Source: Septoria linicola
Taxonomy: Eukaryota > Ascomycota > Dothideomycetes > Mycosphaerellales > Mycosphaerellaceae
Reading direction: 5' to 3'
Assembly: GCA_024114885.1 (NCBI GenBank)
Contig: CP099421.1
Span: forward strand, 2,108,001 to 2,172,000
Length of the DNA stretch: 64,000 nt
The notes under the pieces were generated by a model that did not search any database, was not told the DNA's origin, and saw only the letters and a list, made by a program, of their open reading frames with translations. Position 1 is the stretch's first letter; each line of letters begins with the position of its first letter. This document shows, one piece after another, positions 36,370 through 48,634 of the stretch. The position numbers and the translations under genes were made by a program.

Positions 36370-36988
36370 CTAAGGATGGCAGGCAGATGTTAGTCAATGA
36401 ACATCGCTCATGTTGTGATGTCTTGTTGCATGTAGCAGTTGTGCTTTGTGTGATGCTAGGCGAGGAGTGGGAATATCAGGGTAGTGCAGGTACGGTAAGG
36501 ATCAAAGGATCAAAGTGACGTTCATGCAGCACAAATAACGCCCAGCGAAGCCGCCGACCACCCTGCAGTTCTGTACTGATCATGGATAGGGAGTAGAAGC
36601 GAAGCTAGTGCTGTCGCGTGGCTCCGGTTCCATAGACCGTCGATAAGTTGCACGAAGGGTCGGACCGCAGATGTCATTGAACCCAAAAACAGCCCTCATC
36701 TTAAAGCCAAAGTGGGCTCTGGCAGTCCATGCTCTTGTACTGTACATTTGTACTCGTGGCTGATTGTGCTGCCGAGGCGGTTTGTAGATTTGGTGTGGAA
36801 CAGGTTGCGAAGTTGCGTTGCGTTGTGTAGAAGTCGTACATCCTGTTTTGGTACAGCAGCCAGCCATTCATCGTATGCCATCATCTCCTTCCATGCTGCC
36901 ATGCCCGCCCACTTGTACAACTGATCTCGAGGGGAATTGTGAAATATGCCATAGGGTATGTGCAGGTGAAGCGAATCGCGCGAAAGGG
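36370..36988. other. Unresolved stretch between the acidic exon and SAPS
   Basis: No recognisable coding sequence. Overlapping short frames on both strands (for example 36,580-36,867 -) look incidental. It is either a long intron of the SAPS gene or an intergenic region. Confidence 0.4.
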
Positions 36989-39900
36989 TTATCGGTAGTC
37001 CATGTCAACATCAAACGAGAGTTCACCAACCTGTTCATCCTCATCGAATGCCCGTTGTCTTTCTCTTTCCCGTGTAATGGCCTCGTCTTCCATTTCCTCA
37101 TCCTCGTCGTTATCACTGAATCCAGAAAGCATCGTTCCGGAGTTGATCTCGAAGCTCTGTCCGACCGTGCCTTCTTGTAGAGCCAGGCTGTCTTGTGGGG
37201 TCATATTGCTACTACCGCCCAGTCCAGCGCTAGCGAGCGTGTTTTGAGTATTGGACGAGAAACCGCTCGACAAGCCACCACCTCCCATGCCCATAGCACG
37301 TATTCCAATTGCGTTCTCTGGTCGCACGCCGCCAAGAACCGCATTGTCCTTGTCTCGGGTCTCCGCAAGCGTGCCTTCCACGTACGAAACCCACGCCTCT
37401 CGGGTAACGCGCTCGGTGATCGCTGGATCCAAAGCGTCTGCAGGGTATTTGTTTCCGAATTTGCACACTTCTTCTGCTATCAGTGTTAGGTGACCCATGT
37501 AGCCTAGGCGCATGCCCTTATGCTTTTGCGACTCGTCCGACTTGGCCTGCCCGTCCAGTATTCGATCTGTAATGTCGCTGCCAGAAGCGAGGCCGATCTC
37601 TTCTGCGGTCTTGCCTCCTGGTCCTTGCGCTGGAGTGAAAAGATCAAATGCTAATGTTCGATTGTAGCCTCGGTCCAGCGTGCCATTAAACACTTGTTGT
37701 ACAACATCGTATACCACATTATGCAGAAAGTTGTTCCACGGGAAGCGAAAAAAGAAGTCCTGTGCAGGGCATATAAGCATACTGTGTGGCGCATCGATTA
37801 GTTTCGAGGGAATCAGGCACACTCACAAGAATGGTTGGCACAACCTGGTGCTCCACGAATTTAAGTTTGAGCAGATCGCCTACGACAGGGCTACCATCCA
37901 GCTCGGTATCATAAGGCGTGCGCTCGCCATTGGACAGTGTGCTCGGCTGTCGCGCATGCAAAGTCGCTGTGCTCTGCTCGATGTCTTGTGAGCTTTCGCT
38001 GCCAGGCGAGCCTGACTCGTCCTGTGACGCAGGTGCTGCTTTCTTCGCGAAAAGAGGTGCAGGCTTTTCGGCAGAACGTGCAAGCTCTCGCTCGAGTTCT
38101 GATGGGCCGTCTTCTGAACGAATACTCAGCGGCTGCTCTGCTAGAAACTGCTGATACAGTTCCAGCGCATTCTGCTTACCCTTCTCCTCTGGCTCTTCAC
38201 CGAACTCTGACATCACGGTATCCTCGTCCACGTCAAGGTGGCTCAGGCGATCGGTGGCTTCTGCAGTTGTGGGCGAGTCCACGGAATGTGTCGGCGGTGG
38301 ATCAAAATGCAGCAGGCTAGATTTCGACGGTGAAGCAGCGTTCTTCTTAGGGGAAAGAGGCTGTGGCAGGGCGCTTGGGCTCACAGGTGATTGAGGCGAC
38401 TTGTTCTGAGGATCCGAGGGGTCCCGCTTCTCGACCTTCTCAAGCTTGGGCAGTCCACCATGCGTGGCGTCGTCAATCTTCTCGTTGAGATCATCAAATG
38501 TGACTTCTTCGGGTAGCTCGTCCGGGGGCGCATTGACTTTCTCGAACCCATCTTCATCTGAAGCGTTCTGCACTTCCAATTTTCGGATGTCGTCTGTCTT
38601 TTCGCTCAAGTCGTCTTCACTTGGCCGTTCTGCGTGGTGGAAGCCATGTGAGTCAACACTACTGCCGAACTCATCGTGGGACACATCAGGAGTGGGGCTT
38701 TGCCGTGCCCGAGGGGTCGCGAGCTTGCCTTCGGCCTTCAATCTTTCCCGTTCAGCGTCACGTTTCGAGATCTCCTCGTCTGCACCTCTTTCATTGAGCA
38801 GGCCCATGTTGCTACAGTGCAGAAGCTCAGCCATAAGTTCGCACGTCTTGAAACGGTCGAAGCCTAGAGGCTGGATTTTGCGGCCGAAAGCAGCCTTCAG
38901 CTCAGGCTTTTGTGCGTCAGCTGACCGAATTAAGTGCATGAAGTCGGGCACATGTGTGGCGAATTTGCGTAGAAGAGTGCCTAGATAGATTGGGTCCGAA
39001 GTTTTTGGTTCGGGCCCGACTTGATTGTCCAGATCGTAGTCAGAGTTGTTTTTCCTGATGACCTCAATGACAATACCAACACCCACAGTGAGCGGATTGC
39101 CGCCTTTCAGCATTCCATTGATCAGTTGTTGTATACACGGAGGAGATACCAATTGTCGTGTGAGCTCGTTTGGTCCAATTACTGATTGATCCTGCGTGGT
39201 AGCATTTGCCGATATTGTAATGATGGCTTTCAGAAAGTCGCCTGCGGATGTCTGTGTCGCTCCGCTGTGCTGATCAGACAGGTACTCCAACAGAAGTGGA
39301 ATGAGATTTTGCTGCTGAAGCCAGTCCACGATGCCCTGTCCGCCTTCGTGCTTCTCTAAAGAGATGATCTTCAGTAATAGGTCCATCACCATTGGGCAGT
39401 CCACGTGCTGTAGCATAGCTGGCACAATGCCCTCGAGGTTTCTGAAGAAGTCTAGCATATCTTCCGTTTTTTTATCTAGAAGTGCTTCGTTGACCTTGGT
39501 AAAGTAGCCTGCCTGCAACGGGTCCAAAGGTGCCGGTCGCTTCAAGTACTGCCAGAACCCGCGCAAGTTCTCACGCTGTTCCAGAAGAGCTTCGCTGATA
39601 GACCAGACTTCTGAAGACAGAACCTCGCAGGCAACGTAGGCATACTTTTTCCGCTGCGCCTCGTTCTTCTCCTGCTCCGTTTCGCCATCTGGAGAGCTCT
39701 TGTTCGCCGACTTTGACCTGGCGCGGGATTTGCCCGTGAAGAAGGAGATACCGCCCGTCTTCTCTTCGTCACCGGGCGATTTGGGCGTGCCTGGTGCGGC
39801 ATCCTTCTGATCTTTGCCAGCTGGTGATGCAGCATCTTCCTCGGGCTTCGGCTCGGCGATGACATAGGTAAGCAGCTTCTTCAGCCGCTCGTCGTCGCGC

Positions 39901-40046
39901 AGGAATTCTATGAGCTTGCTGTTCTGCTGCTTGAGCTCCTGGATCAGATCGCTCTCGTCCAGCAGTTCCTCGAGCGTCACATCCTGCTTGTCGAGGATGG
40001 TGTCGATGGTGCTTATGTTGGCATAGCCGCCAAAGCGCCAGAACAT
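36989..40046 (-). CDS. SAPS-family SIT4/PP6 phosphatase-associated protein
   Basis: Exon 1 (40,046-37,827) and exon 2 (37,759-36,989) flank a 67-bp intron (GTGAGT...CACAG) and give 996 residues, close to yeast Sap proteins. The start MFWRFGGYANISTIDTILDK is the canonical SAPS N-terminus, which fixes the start codon. The SAPS domain covers about residues 1-400 (VTLEELLDESDLIQELK, GFDRFKTCELMAELLHCSNMGL) and resumes after an acidic insert (about 430-690) with LKFVEHQVVPTIL joined to DFFFRFPWNNFLHNVVYDVV across the intron. These proteins bind the PP2A-like phosphatase SIT4/PP6 and act in G1 progression and nutrient (TOR) signalling. The C-terminus is acidic (DEDEEMEDEAI). A further exon at 36,369-35,635 may belong to it. 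Essential-type housekeeping gene; frame intact. Confidence 0.92.
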
Positions 40047-40812
40047 GGTTGCAGGCTCTGAGACGCCGTGCTAGCGCTGGAGCACGGCGCAAAGGGTGTC
40101 AGATGTGCGGGCGGCGGTGCAAAGGAGCGTGGGCGGTGGGAGACCATGCGTGTGACAGCGGGCCGGCGGAGCGTCAGACAGCCAGACCTGCTGGTCGGAG
40201 TGTTCCGGTGCTATCGGTCGTCGTCGTCGTCGTGTGTTTGTTGTGCGGGATTGTGTTGTGTCGGCAAGAAGCATTGGCCGCACTCGGTGGAGACTGCTGC
40301 TTTCCAAAGTCGAGGCTGGACGTCTGTGCAGAGGAAGGAGCGATGTCATCTGCTTCCTGCCTGACTTGCAACTTTCCCGCGTCTATTCTTTCGGGACAAC
40401 AAAACAACGCATGCCGTCGACACCTGATCACGCTGCCATCTCAAGCACAAGACTTGCGCAAGCGACGATGTGCTTTCTGGTACGCCAAAGATTGTCAAAC
40501 GTCGTGTTCAATATGGAGCTACAGGGTCTAACCACTGGTTCTCATCTTCACCTTGCGCAGCCTGGAGCTTGACCGGCAGCTATATGTTGTCTGACTCGCT
40601 GCTACTGGACAGTCGAGTAGCATTTCACACAAGATGAATCATGTGGCAAGAAAGAACTAAAAGAAAGCGGCTTGATGCCTCATGACCAGGCCTTGAAATG
40701 CTATAAACTATGCACCGCTTGCTGAACGCTTCACCACCACATAAGTCATCATTTCGAGATCGCATCAATCGTTTTCATTCTGCGGCCTCGTCGGCCAGTT
40801 TTTCACCTTGAC
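40047..40812. other. Upstream region of SAPS / downstream of the WBP2-like gene
   Basis: A 766-bp non-coding stretch between two - strand genes. It contains a short GTC/GTCGTCGTCGTC microsatellite near 40,217-40,232. Several short overlapping frames are present on both strands but none is recognisable. Confidence 0.5.
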
Positions 40813-41762
40813 TTACGACCTTCTCGTACTCTCCGCAGCCCACTCAGCTTCCTCGTGCAGCGTGGCCATTTGCGCTTCGTCGTATCCAGGTGGAGGCTCA
40901 TCCGGGGGACTGAACGCACTGCTAGGTGAGTGAGACGCGCCGTTCGCTACGTGCTGGCCGTGACTGCCACTGTTTGTGTCTCCGGCTCTGCTATTGCTCT
41001 GCTGCTGCATGAGAGGACTCTGTGCTATCCCTGCTGCTGTAGGCGCAATGAGCGGTCCGTCGCTCTCTTCGGAATATGCTGGCAAATCTTCGAGTGGTAC
41101 TGTAGAGACGTCCACACCACCATTCATGGCTGACCTAGCTGCACTAGTCGCGCCGTTCGCTCGCTGTGTCTCAACGGCTTGCTGCAATCGTTCTCGCATC
41201 TTCTCATAGTGTGTGTGGAAGTCAAAGGCTCCATTATCATTGAACTTCAGATTCATCTCCAGCACTCCAGTCGACAGTGTTGGTATCCCTCCACCAGCCA
41301 CTGGCTGCACAAGCGCCTGCCAGCCATTTGCTCCAAACCATGGCATAGTAACGTGTGAATCGTGTAGATTGAGGATAGGGCAGGCAAAGTTCTTAAACTC
41401 AGCAGTCGGCTTCTCGGGCAAGTATATGACTCTTGAATTGGTCAGGAATACTTGTCCACTGGAATTGGTGAGAGAGTATGGCTTTTGTTGCTTGCCAGGA
41501 TAGTGTTTCGGGGTGTCAATCGATAGCTGTACTCGCTTCGGCGTCGTATGTATGAGTTGTTCCCCGGGAAGAGGCGTGAAGGGAGGACTCGTCTCGGGCG
41601 AAGTCATAACCCAGCTGCGAGCATATTTGTTAATGGCCTGTCTTGTTGAAACTCTCTGCTCGGTGGGCATAGCTCTGGCTGTGGGCTGGAGCATGTACTA
41701 TGCGGCCGTGTGATGCGACCAAGCTGCAGGGGGAGGAGATGGAGTACCTACTTAACAGACAT
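40813..41762 (-). CDS. WBP2-like GRAM-domain protein with PPxY motif
   Basis: A tiny first exon (41,762-41,752, ATG TCT GTT AA) is joined over a 137-bp intron (GTAGGT...GCAG) to 41,614-40,813, giving MSVNWVMTSPETSPPF and 270 residues. I chose this start because fungal WBP2 homologues begin with a short SxNWVM sequence and the frame closes exactly. Residues about 1-160 form the GRAM/PH-like domain (FLTNSRVIYLPEKP, HDSHVTMPWFGANGW, GAFDFHTHYEKMRERLQQAV). The Ser/Gly/Asn-rich tail contains LPAYSEE and PPPGYDEAQ, a PPxY ligand for WW domains such as those of Nedd4/Rsp5 ligases. A GTAAGT overlaps the last codon, so a short extra 3' exon is possible. Role in fungi is poorly defined; human WBP2 is a transcriptional co-activator. 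Confidence 0.82.
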
Positions 41763-42490
41763 GATGAGCTTACGGCGCAGCTATAGGTTAGTCGGTTCTC
41801 TCAAACGATAGATTGCTTGTCACTTGTCTCCTGTCCCAAGCAGAAGATCGAAGGCGGTTGACAGTGGCACAAATAAACTCGGCCAGGCTCCGGCAGGCGA
41901 CTGATGAAGGTTGCGCATGCAAGTTCCCGTGGCCGAGAGCTGCACGTCACCACTGTGGCCAATGACCTGCGGTCGTTCTTTTCGATTTGCCCCTGCGACA
42001 GTGATTGATGATTGATGCACCGTTACTGTTGGAGTCTGTGAAAGTGATGGCAGCCAAAGCACAGACTGTCAGATGTCGACCCCACTGATATAGTCTTGTG
42101 TAACATGGACTGAAGCGCTCCTGCCGCGAAAAATGATTAGATAAGGAAGGCAAGTGGTCTTCCTCTCTGCACAACCACAGCCGAACAATCACTTCAGCAT
42201 CAATGGGCGACATCAGCACCATGCAGGGTCGTCGACTTCACTGCCGGCTGCCGGTGAATCGAAGTGCGCTGACGCCCTGCAGACCTTCCAAGAAGAAGGT
42301 AGATACATCGTTCCAAAAACTCCTCCAGTCGAGCTTTCCATCCTGCTTCAACATGCCAGCAGAAAGAGCTCCCAACAGCCCACGAGAATTGCCCTCTTGA
42401 ACAGACTGCAATTATCTCTTACCTCTCTCGCTTTTTCCTACAGGTATAAAGACTTCCATCATCGATAACCACAACAAATTCTCATCAGCT
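41763..42490. other. Intergenic region between divergent genes
   Basis: A 728-bp region between the start of the WBP2-like gene (-) and the start of the F-box pseudogene (+). It should hold both promoters. I see no convincing coding sequence. Confidence 0.5.
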
Positions 42491-43845
42491 ATGGAGAGCT
42501 CACCAGACCTCCTTGGCCTGCCGGAGGAAACGCGACTCAATGTGATCAGCTTCGTCAACACGACTGACCTCATCTCCCTGAGGCTCACATGTCACGTCCT
42601 GAACAATAGCGCCATGGACGAGTTCGCCGACGAGTATCTCAATAGCATCGGCTGTCTATTACTTGAACCGCCACGCTTGAAGCGGCTTGCGAACATATTA
42701 TCATTGGATCATTTCGCTGCTCGCATTAGATGGATTGATTTAACGCTCGACCCTTTGGAGCATCGACACCGAAGTGTTGGGCCTCTACTTGCTGCGGAAA
42801 AGGGCGATAGTCATGACGACGCGAGGTACAAAGCAACATCATCGCTTTGTGCGGACCTGTACCTCACTGCGACAGAGGACACTGTCGACTAGGATTTGCT
42901 CAGGATCTGCATGGATCAGGTGGGTCTGTTGCAGTCATGCAAGCTACACCTGTACATGATTCAATCGCACCGAGAGTACATGATACCGGCAAAATCCTAC
43001 CGCGACATCTTCGCTCGACTGCTCACCACTGTAGTGAGCTCAGGTTGCTCCATGAACATGCTGCAGTTCTCAGACGACTATCTCGACGTCAAACCGGAGC
43101 TTGATATCTCAGATCACCTGCCACAGCTCGCGCAGAGCTTGACGCATTGTCAATTTCGAGCACGAATGTTGCACAAATCCAACCTAGAACCACATCGAGC
43201 TGGACAGTGCGCACAAGTCTTCCAGAGACTCGGGCACGCAGCGAGGAGGGTCGAGTGGCTGCATGTCTGCGACGTTTACAGCACGGAAGACATAACTTCT
43301 GCAAACCCTGAACTCTACGGCACATACCAAAGGCACTTTTCCTACCAGGTTCGTGGCCCGCTCTTCGTGATCTGGATCTCACGGAGCTCACACTGCCCTC
43401 GCCTGACTTGGTCCAGATTTTGACCAACGTCAACCGCGGGTTAAAGATGCTTACTCTGGACACTATTACTTTGTGCTATGATGGGTTTGACGACGATTGC
43501 AACCACGAATGGCCACTGGTCCTGCGACAGCTTCCGAGCTTCTCGGGTTTGGAGTTCCTCTCACTTGACAGCTTGATGGTGGTGAACACGCAGACTAGCC
43601 TATGGTACCGCGTCACATTCTTGATTGACTCTGAAGATAACTATCTCAGAGCCGTCAAGTCGCAAGCCCACATACTCTGTTGGAACGCATTCTCGGGCAC
43701 GAATTGCGGTATACTCTGCACGAGTAGAAGAAGCTCTGTCTCTAGAATGAGCTGGTCGGTGTCGGTGTGCTCGATCGCTGCGTGTTTCTATGCGGACAGA
43801 GATTATTGGAGCCATGAGTCAATCGGTTTGGACGATTTGGTGTAG
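42491..43845 (+). pseudogene. F-box protein gene, broken by a nonsense codon and frameshift
   Basis: The start MESSPDLLGLPEETRLNVIS and following VNTTDLISLRLTCHVLN are an F-box (residues about 6-45), the Skp1-binding part of SCF ubiquitin ligase adaptors. The frame meets TAG at 42,890-42,892 after 133 codons, but the same frame is open again from 42,893 to about 43,345 with coherent coding sequence (DLLRICMDQVGLLQSCKLHL). Near 43,345-43,375 the frame shifts. The next frame reads LRDLDLTELTLPSPDLV and then TNVNRGLKMLTLDTI, leucine-rich sequence typical of the C-terminal half of such proteins, to 43,845, with signs of another shift after about 43,650. An intron removing the TAG would be unusually short (about 30 bp). 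I therefore call it a pseudogene; sequencing error is the alternative. Confidence 0.75.
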
Positions 43846-44889
43846 CATTACTTTCTGTATACGAAAGCACTTCTTATGCTGCTGATGGTGTTACGAACAT
43901 GATCGACGCCACCACTGCCACTGGTGCGAACTGCCCCGCCACAATCGACGCAGGGGTGCAGCAACTTTCTCTAGTTAGCTCATTTCATCCCATTCTCCAT
44001 CACCTCCTGCCTACTGCATCTGTCGCAGAACTCATCTGTCGCAAGTCGCGACGAGCGGTATGCGACGGCCGCGCGCTCATCGTGGATGGGATAGCCTTGT
44101 GGTACAGACGTTTGAGATGAGTTTGAACCATGTTTTGTGCGACCGAATCACGTCCATGCATCTCGCTTCTCCCACTTTTCTCCGAATATCTGCTAAGGTC
44201 TAAGCGCGGCAGTGTGCAGGACGCAGCGACCTGCAGCCCTTGTGCCTATTTCGACCACTTCTCCGACTCATGGACAGCAATGAGCGGAGAGTCAGGATCA
44301 AACAGGCCAGGTGGTGGGGCAAGATTCGCACTGTTTCGTCCCATCTGCACGGGTATGAACGACCTCTCGACGAAGTGCCTGCGCATCTGAATGGGCAGAC
44401 GAGGCAATAATGTTACTGAACTTGAGAACTCTCAACTCTTCACATGCAAGCACATGCCAATAGCCGGGTCAGTGTTCAAGCCATACTTTCTGGCAGTATG
44501 CAATGTAGAAACAACCCACAGCACGGCACTTGACTCCACGCACCAATCTCGGTCGCTTCGAGGTCGTACATACGCGTAACAACGATCTGATCGCTTCGAA
44601 CCATTGGAATAATCGTACCTGCAATAAACCTGATGCTGCACACTCGCCGAGTCAAGAACCAAGAACAACACCGAGCGGTTCCTCTAACTACTGCATGATC
44701 GGTGATCGACATATACATGCTCTGCATGCAGCAGCACGTGGCGCTTAGCTAGGAGTAGCATAGTCCACTGCACACCTGCTCCTCCCGAAACGACTCTCTT
44801 AGAGCACCTCGTCGCTTCTCGCTCCGCACACCTTGGATCTCTTTCGCGATTGTCGTTCTCGACCTCTGCCGGGCTGATGGGGTGGCAGC
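43846..44889. other. Long intergenic region
   Basis: About 1 kb between the F-box pseudogene and the membrane-protein gene. Short frames of 60-90 codons occur on both strands and overlap each other; none shows a domain or a codon pattern I trust. I see no RNA gene or repeat. Confidence 0.5.
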
Positions 44890-46293
44890 ATGCCTGGGAA
44901 TATCATTAACCTGACGCCGGCCGACATTGCCAAATGGCCAACGCCAAACTACGATGATCCAGTCCGGCGACATTGGATGCCGGAGTACGCTGGAGTCTTG
45001 TACGGCATTGCAACATTGGTGGTGGTCACGCGCCTATGGCTACGCATGAACAAGCGCGCAGGCGGACTCGGATTCGACGATGTGAGTGTGATCGTTCTGT
45101 TCAGATGGATTGAGTATTGAGCACTAATGAGTGCCAGGTTCTGCTCATCTGCGGGTGGCTAAGTCTTTCCTGGTTCACAGCCCTGTCTATAGTGGGCGCC
45201 GAGCAGATGATGACTTCGAGACATATGTGGGACATACCCATTACAATGTATGAAAACACCGCTCTCATCACTTGGATTGCTGAGCTCGCCTTCCTGGTAT
45301 GCGGATGCTTCGTCAAAGTGTCGGTGCTACTATTCTACAGACGACTTGTAGACAACTCGGTCTCGAAATACTGGATCTGGACCGTAATAATCGCTATTGT
45401 GTTTACCATTGCTTATTCTCTGGCCTTCATACTGACACTGGTTCTAAATTGCGCCCCGACAGAAGCATACTGGAAAGCCTTCAGCCCGGCATACACCACG
45501 AACTACACTTGTGTAAACACTACTGTGGTCAATTTGCTTGCTGGCTTGATGGCCATTGTTAGTGATTTGTACTCGGTGTTCTTGCCCTGCATGATGACAC
45601 GGCATCTTCAGCTGCCAACAGCACAGAAGCTGGGTTTATACATCATTTTCTCGCTTGGTCTACTGGCAGTCGCTGCGAGTGGCGTCAGAACGTACTGGCT
45701 GGTATGTGCCAAACTGGTAACGTTAATCTTATGGTACACTCAAAGCTGACTTGATGCAGTACAAAGTGGGCCACTCGAGTGATGTTTCTACCAGCATCTA
45801 CTATGTCTTCGTTTGGGCACAGCTGGAACTCAGTCTTGGAATCATGTGCACTGCGCTTCCATCATTGCGAGTCCTCTTCCGCGAGTACCTTAGCGAGCCC
45901 TTTATCAGGCTCAGACGCTCCGTCACTTCAAGTCGCCGAATGTCAGATGTCGAGCAGGGCATCGTTCAGAGAGTTGCAACTCCTGACTTGGAGCACCGAC
46001 AAGTCCATTACAGTGTCAAACACACACCGACATCCTCGACTTCTACTTGTGAAGTCTCGCCCACCGAAGCAGAAGAAGACATCACGAAAGACGCATCCTG
46101 GACGAGAGAGATACCGTATCTTGTTAGGACGCCAGCAGAATACGAGTCGTTCAATCTGTATAATATGGAGAAATACCGACAGTCTGCTCATGCCAGGGAT
46201 TGGTCGCGGAGCACGAAGGGAAGATCTGCAGTGGAGGTAAAAGAGAAGTCCTTTGAGAACGACAGAAGCTGGCTCAGTAGCAGAGACTCGTAG
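44890..46293 (+). CDS. Fungal rhodopsin-type seven-helix membrane protein (PTH11-like group)
   Basis: Three exons, 44,890-45,081, 45,138-45,701 and 45,760-46,293, with introns of 56 and 58 bp (GTGAGT...CCAG and GTATGT...GCAG), give 429 residues. About seven hydrophobic helices lie between residues 30 and 310: YAGVLYGIATLVVVTRLWLR, then VLLICGWLSLSWF, a long second-exon set and the last pair around YYVFVWAQLELSLGIMCTAL. FDDVLL after helix 1, a Cys-containing loop (NCAPTEAYW...YTCVNTTVVN) and CTALPSLRVLFREY after the last helix fit the fungal rhodopsin domain (PTH11-like/SAT4 family). The C-terminal 120 residues are a hydrophilic cytosolic tail. Members are plasma-membrane proteins, many orphan receptors, some in secondary-metabolite clusters. 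Ligand unknown. Frame intact. Confidence 0.88.
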
Positions 46294-46685
46294 ACTGTAC
46301 AGCACGTCTAAATGATAATGATTGACGAAATGAGCGGCCTTGAGCAGAATGAAGGAACTCCGAAGCTGGACTGCGATGTTCCGGCGCGCCCAAGTCCTTA
46401 ATGACTTGCGAAATTGCTTCCTGCTATTGTTCCTGCTGACGGTGAGCGCTGTGTTCCAGAGAGCGGCCAAGTCAAGGTTCACGGATCACACGGAATGCTG
46501 CACATGGATTGTCTCCTCGAGACTTCCACTAACTAGGACAAGCCATCCATGCTCCACAAGCATCGAGAGTTTGGAGCCGTTGCTTCCACCACTTCATGTC
46601 AGCAGTAAGCACGAGACGCGGCTCCAGTTGAGAGAAACATAAAGCAATCATACATGTCAGCTCACTATGTTTCTTCACAATCGAC
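46294..46685. other. Intergenic region, likely promoter of the AMP-binding gene
   Basis: A 392-bp stretch between two + strand genes. No recognisable coding sequence or repeat. Confidence 0.5.
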
Positions 46686-48478
46686 ATGGCTCCTGCTGAG
46701 ATCTGCAACCCTCCGATCCCCATACCAAAGACTCTGTGGCACTCTTTCGAAGCCACGGTGGCTAATCGGCCAGAAGAGATAGCCTATACTGTTTGCTATC
46801 AACCTGCAGACCACCTTTCATGGCTTGTGCCACCTGACAATGCAGCGCGAGCCCGCCACCTGAACTGGACGTATTCGCAGCTGAAAGATGCTACTGTCCG
46901 CATCGCAGCACGATTTCTGGAACAGGGTGTGCAAAGAGGATCAACGCTGGTCACATTCCTTCCCAACGGCATCGAGCGAGAGTTACTCACTTGGGTCTCA
47001 GTTGCACTGCAACTCACACTCATGCCACTTGACCCAGCCTTGTTCGAACCAGGTCGCAAAGCCGAGCTTGAGCACTACATCACATCTGTAACGCCCCATG
47101 TCGTCGTTGTGCGCAATGCCGAAGCCGCCTCTGAATGGGATAAATGCAGTGCGAATAGTGAGGCACTAAAACTTTCGCTGGAACCCATTTCTCGACCAGA
47201 ATGGATCGGGCTGGAAGCTCTGTCTGCTAACCAGTACGACCAAGCTACTGCAGAGGCGCTGGTCGCTCAACAAGATCTGGCCATAGAGAATGACAATGAA
47301 CGCATCGCGGCAATCCTCTACACTTCTGGAACTAGCTCTGGCAAGCCCAAAGGCTGCGCGATTGCTTCTCGGCAGTTTCTCACAGTGGCGCATAGCAGAC
47401 CCATCGGGGGCGGCCCATTCAAATCAATGGCCATATATTCCACCAATTTCAGATCAATGAGCAACATGCTCGCGTACAAAAATATCCAGACTGGTGTGAG
47501 ATGTGTTCTGCCATCTCCCACCGTCAACATTGAAAAGCTCTTGGATGCCATTGAAGAGTGCGCAGTTGAGGCTGCACTCTTCATGCCGTATATGCTGTAC
47601 GGCATGGCCTCAGACACCAAGTTCGCTAGCGGTAGGAGAGACTTGAGTTCCATGAGGTTCGTGATTCTCGGAGGAGACGTGATCACCACCGACATGGTAG
47701 CACGAGCAAAGAAGATCTTTCCTCATGCGATTGTGGAAGGAGCGCATGCTATGAGTGAGGCAGTAGGCTGCATGATCATGGCTCCACCAAAAGATGGGCG
47801 TCCGGCGACTTTCGGCAACATCATGTGCGCCGGCACAGCGAACACAGCGGCCTCGATCAAAATCTGTGATGAAGGCAGAAACGTCCTGGAAAGAGGTCAG
47901 CTGGGCGAGCTGCATCTCGGAGGTCCGATGGTAATACGAGGATATTGGCGTAACGTGCAACCGGAACTCTTCTATGAAGATGAGAAGACACATTGGATCT
48001 TGACGGGAGATCGCGCGTTAATGGATGAGGAGGGTCGCGTTTTCGTCGTTGGCCGAAGCAAAGACATCATCAAGAAGAAGGGCATGACCTTCTCGCCTGC
48101 TGTCATTAGCTCGACGCTGAATCGCCATCCCGGTATAGTCGTAAGTGGTCCATACAATAGGCTGCATTCGCATAGTCATGCTAATCAGATCTCCAGGCTA
48201 CTGCATTCGGCATTCCGCACGAAATCAATGGCGAAGCCACTGTGGCAGTCGTGGAGAACACCGATCCTCCAAACTCTCGAGAGCACATCATGGCCATCGT
48301 GACAGACTCCCTTGGCATCGACTATGCCTTGGACGAGCTTTATACTCTTGCCGACGTAGGCATGGACAAGTTCCCAATTGGCGCAACTGGCAAGGTTATG
48401 AACCTGACGTTAAAGCAGGCAGTGCTGAAGCTCAAAGAGCGGCGAGAGTCTGCCGCAACCTCGAACAGAAATTGTTGA
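46686..48478 (+). CDS. AMP-binding (acyl-CoA ligase-like) adenylate-forming enzyme
   Basis: Exons 46,686-48,140 and 48,197-48,478 flank a 56-bp intron (GTAAGT, branch GCTAATC, CCAG) and give 578 residues, the usual length of a stand-alone ANL enzyme. Visible core motifs are YTSGTSSGKPKG (P-loop, about 211-222), EGAHAMSEA (about 352-360), GELHLGGPMVIRGYW, TGDRALMDEEGRV (about 440) and GRSKDIIKKKG (about 456). Near residue 548 IGATGKV carries the C-terminal catalytic Lys. No carrier or reductase domain follows, so the expected product is an acyl-AMP passed to CoA or another acceptor. The substrate cannot be read from sequence. An SidI-type ligase is conceivable given the acyltransferase 12 kb away, but there is no direct support. 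No C-terminal SKL-type peroxisomal signal (ends SNRNC). Confidence 0.88.
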
Positions 48479-48634
48479 TAGCCGGCTCGTAGTCATATTT
48501 CAGAATTGTAGAAGGCGAGGTAGAGCTTTGAAGATTCTCCGCACCATCTTCACCTCGTCATGTAGTCAGCCACACTGCCTCCGGCGCTGATAATGAAGTC
48601 TTCACCCGATGCAGTGATGATGTCGTATGACTCT

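Noticed and set aside
36580..36867. 95-codon frame on the - strand between SAPS and the acidic exon
   Set aside because: Overlapped by several frames on both strands and without recognisable motifs.
42840..42895. A short intron that would remove the TAG in the F-box gene
   Set aside because: The available GT and AG lie only about 30 bp apart with no branch site, shorter than any other intron in the window.
33260..48478. Siderophore biosynthetic cluster made of the acyltransferase and the AMP-binding enzyme
   Set aside because: No NRPS, ornithine hydroxylase or siderophore transporter lies between them, the two genes are separated by unrelated housekeeping genes, and the ligase substrate is unknown.
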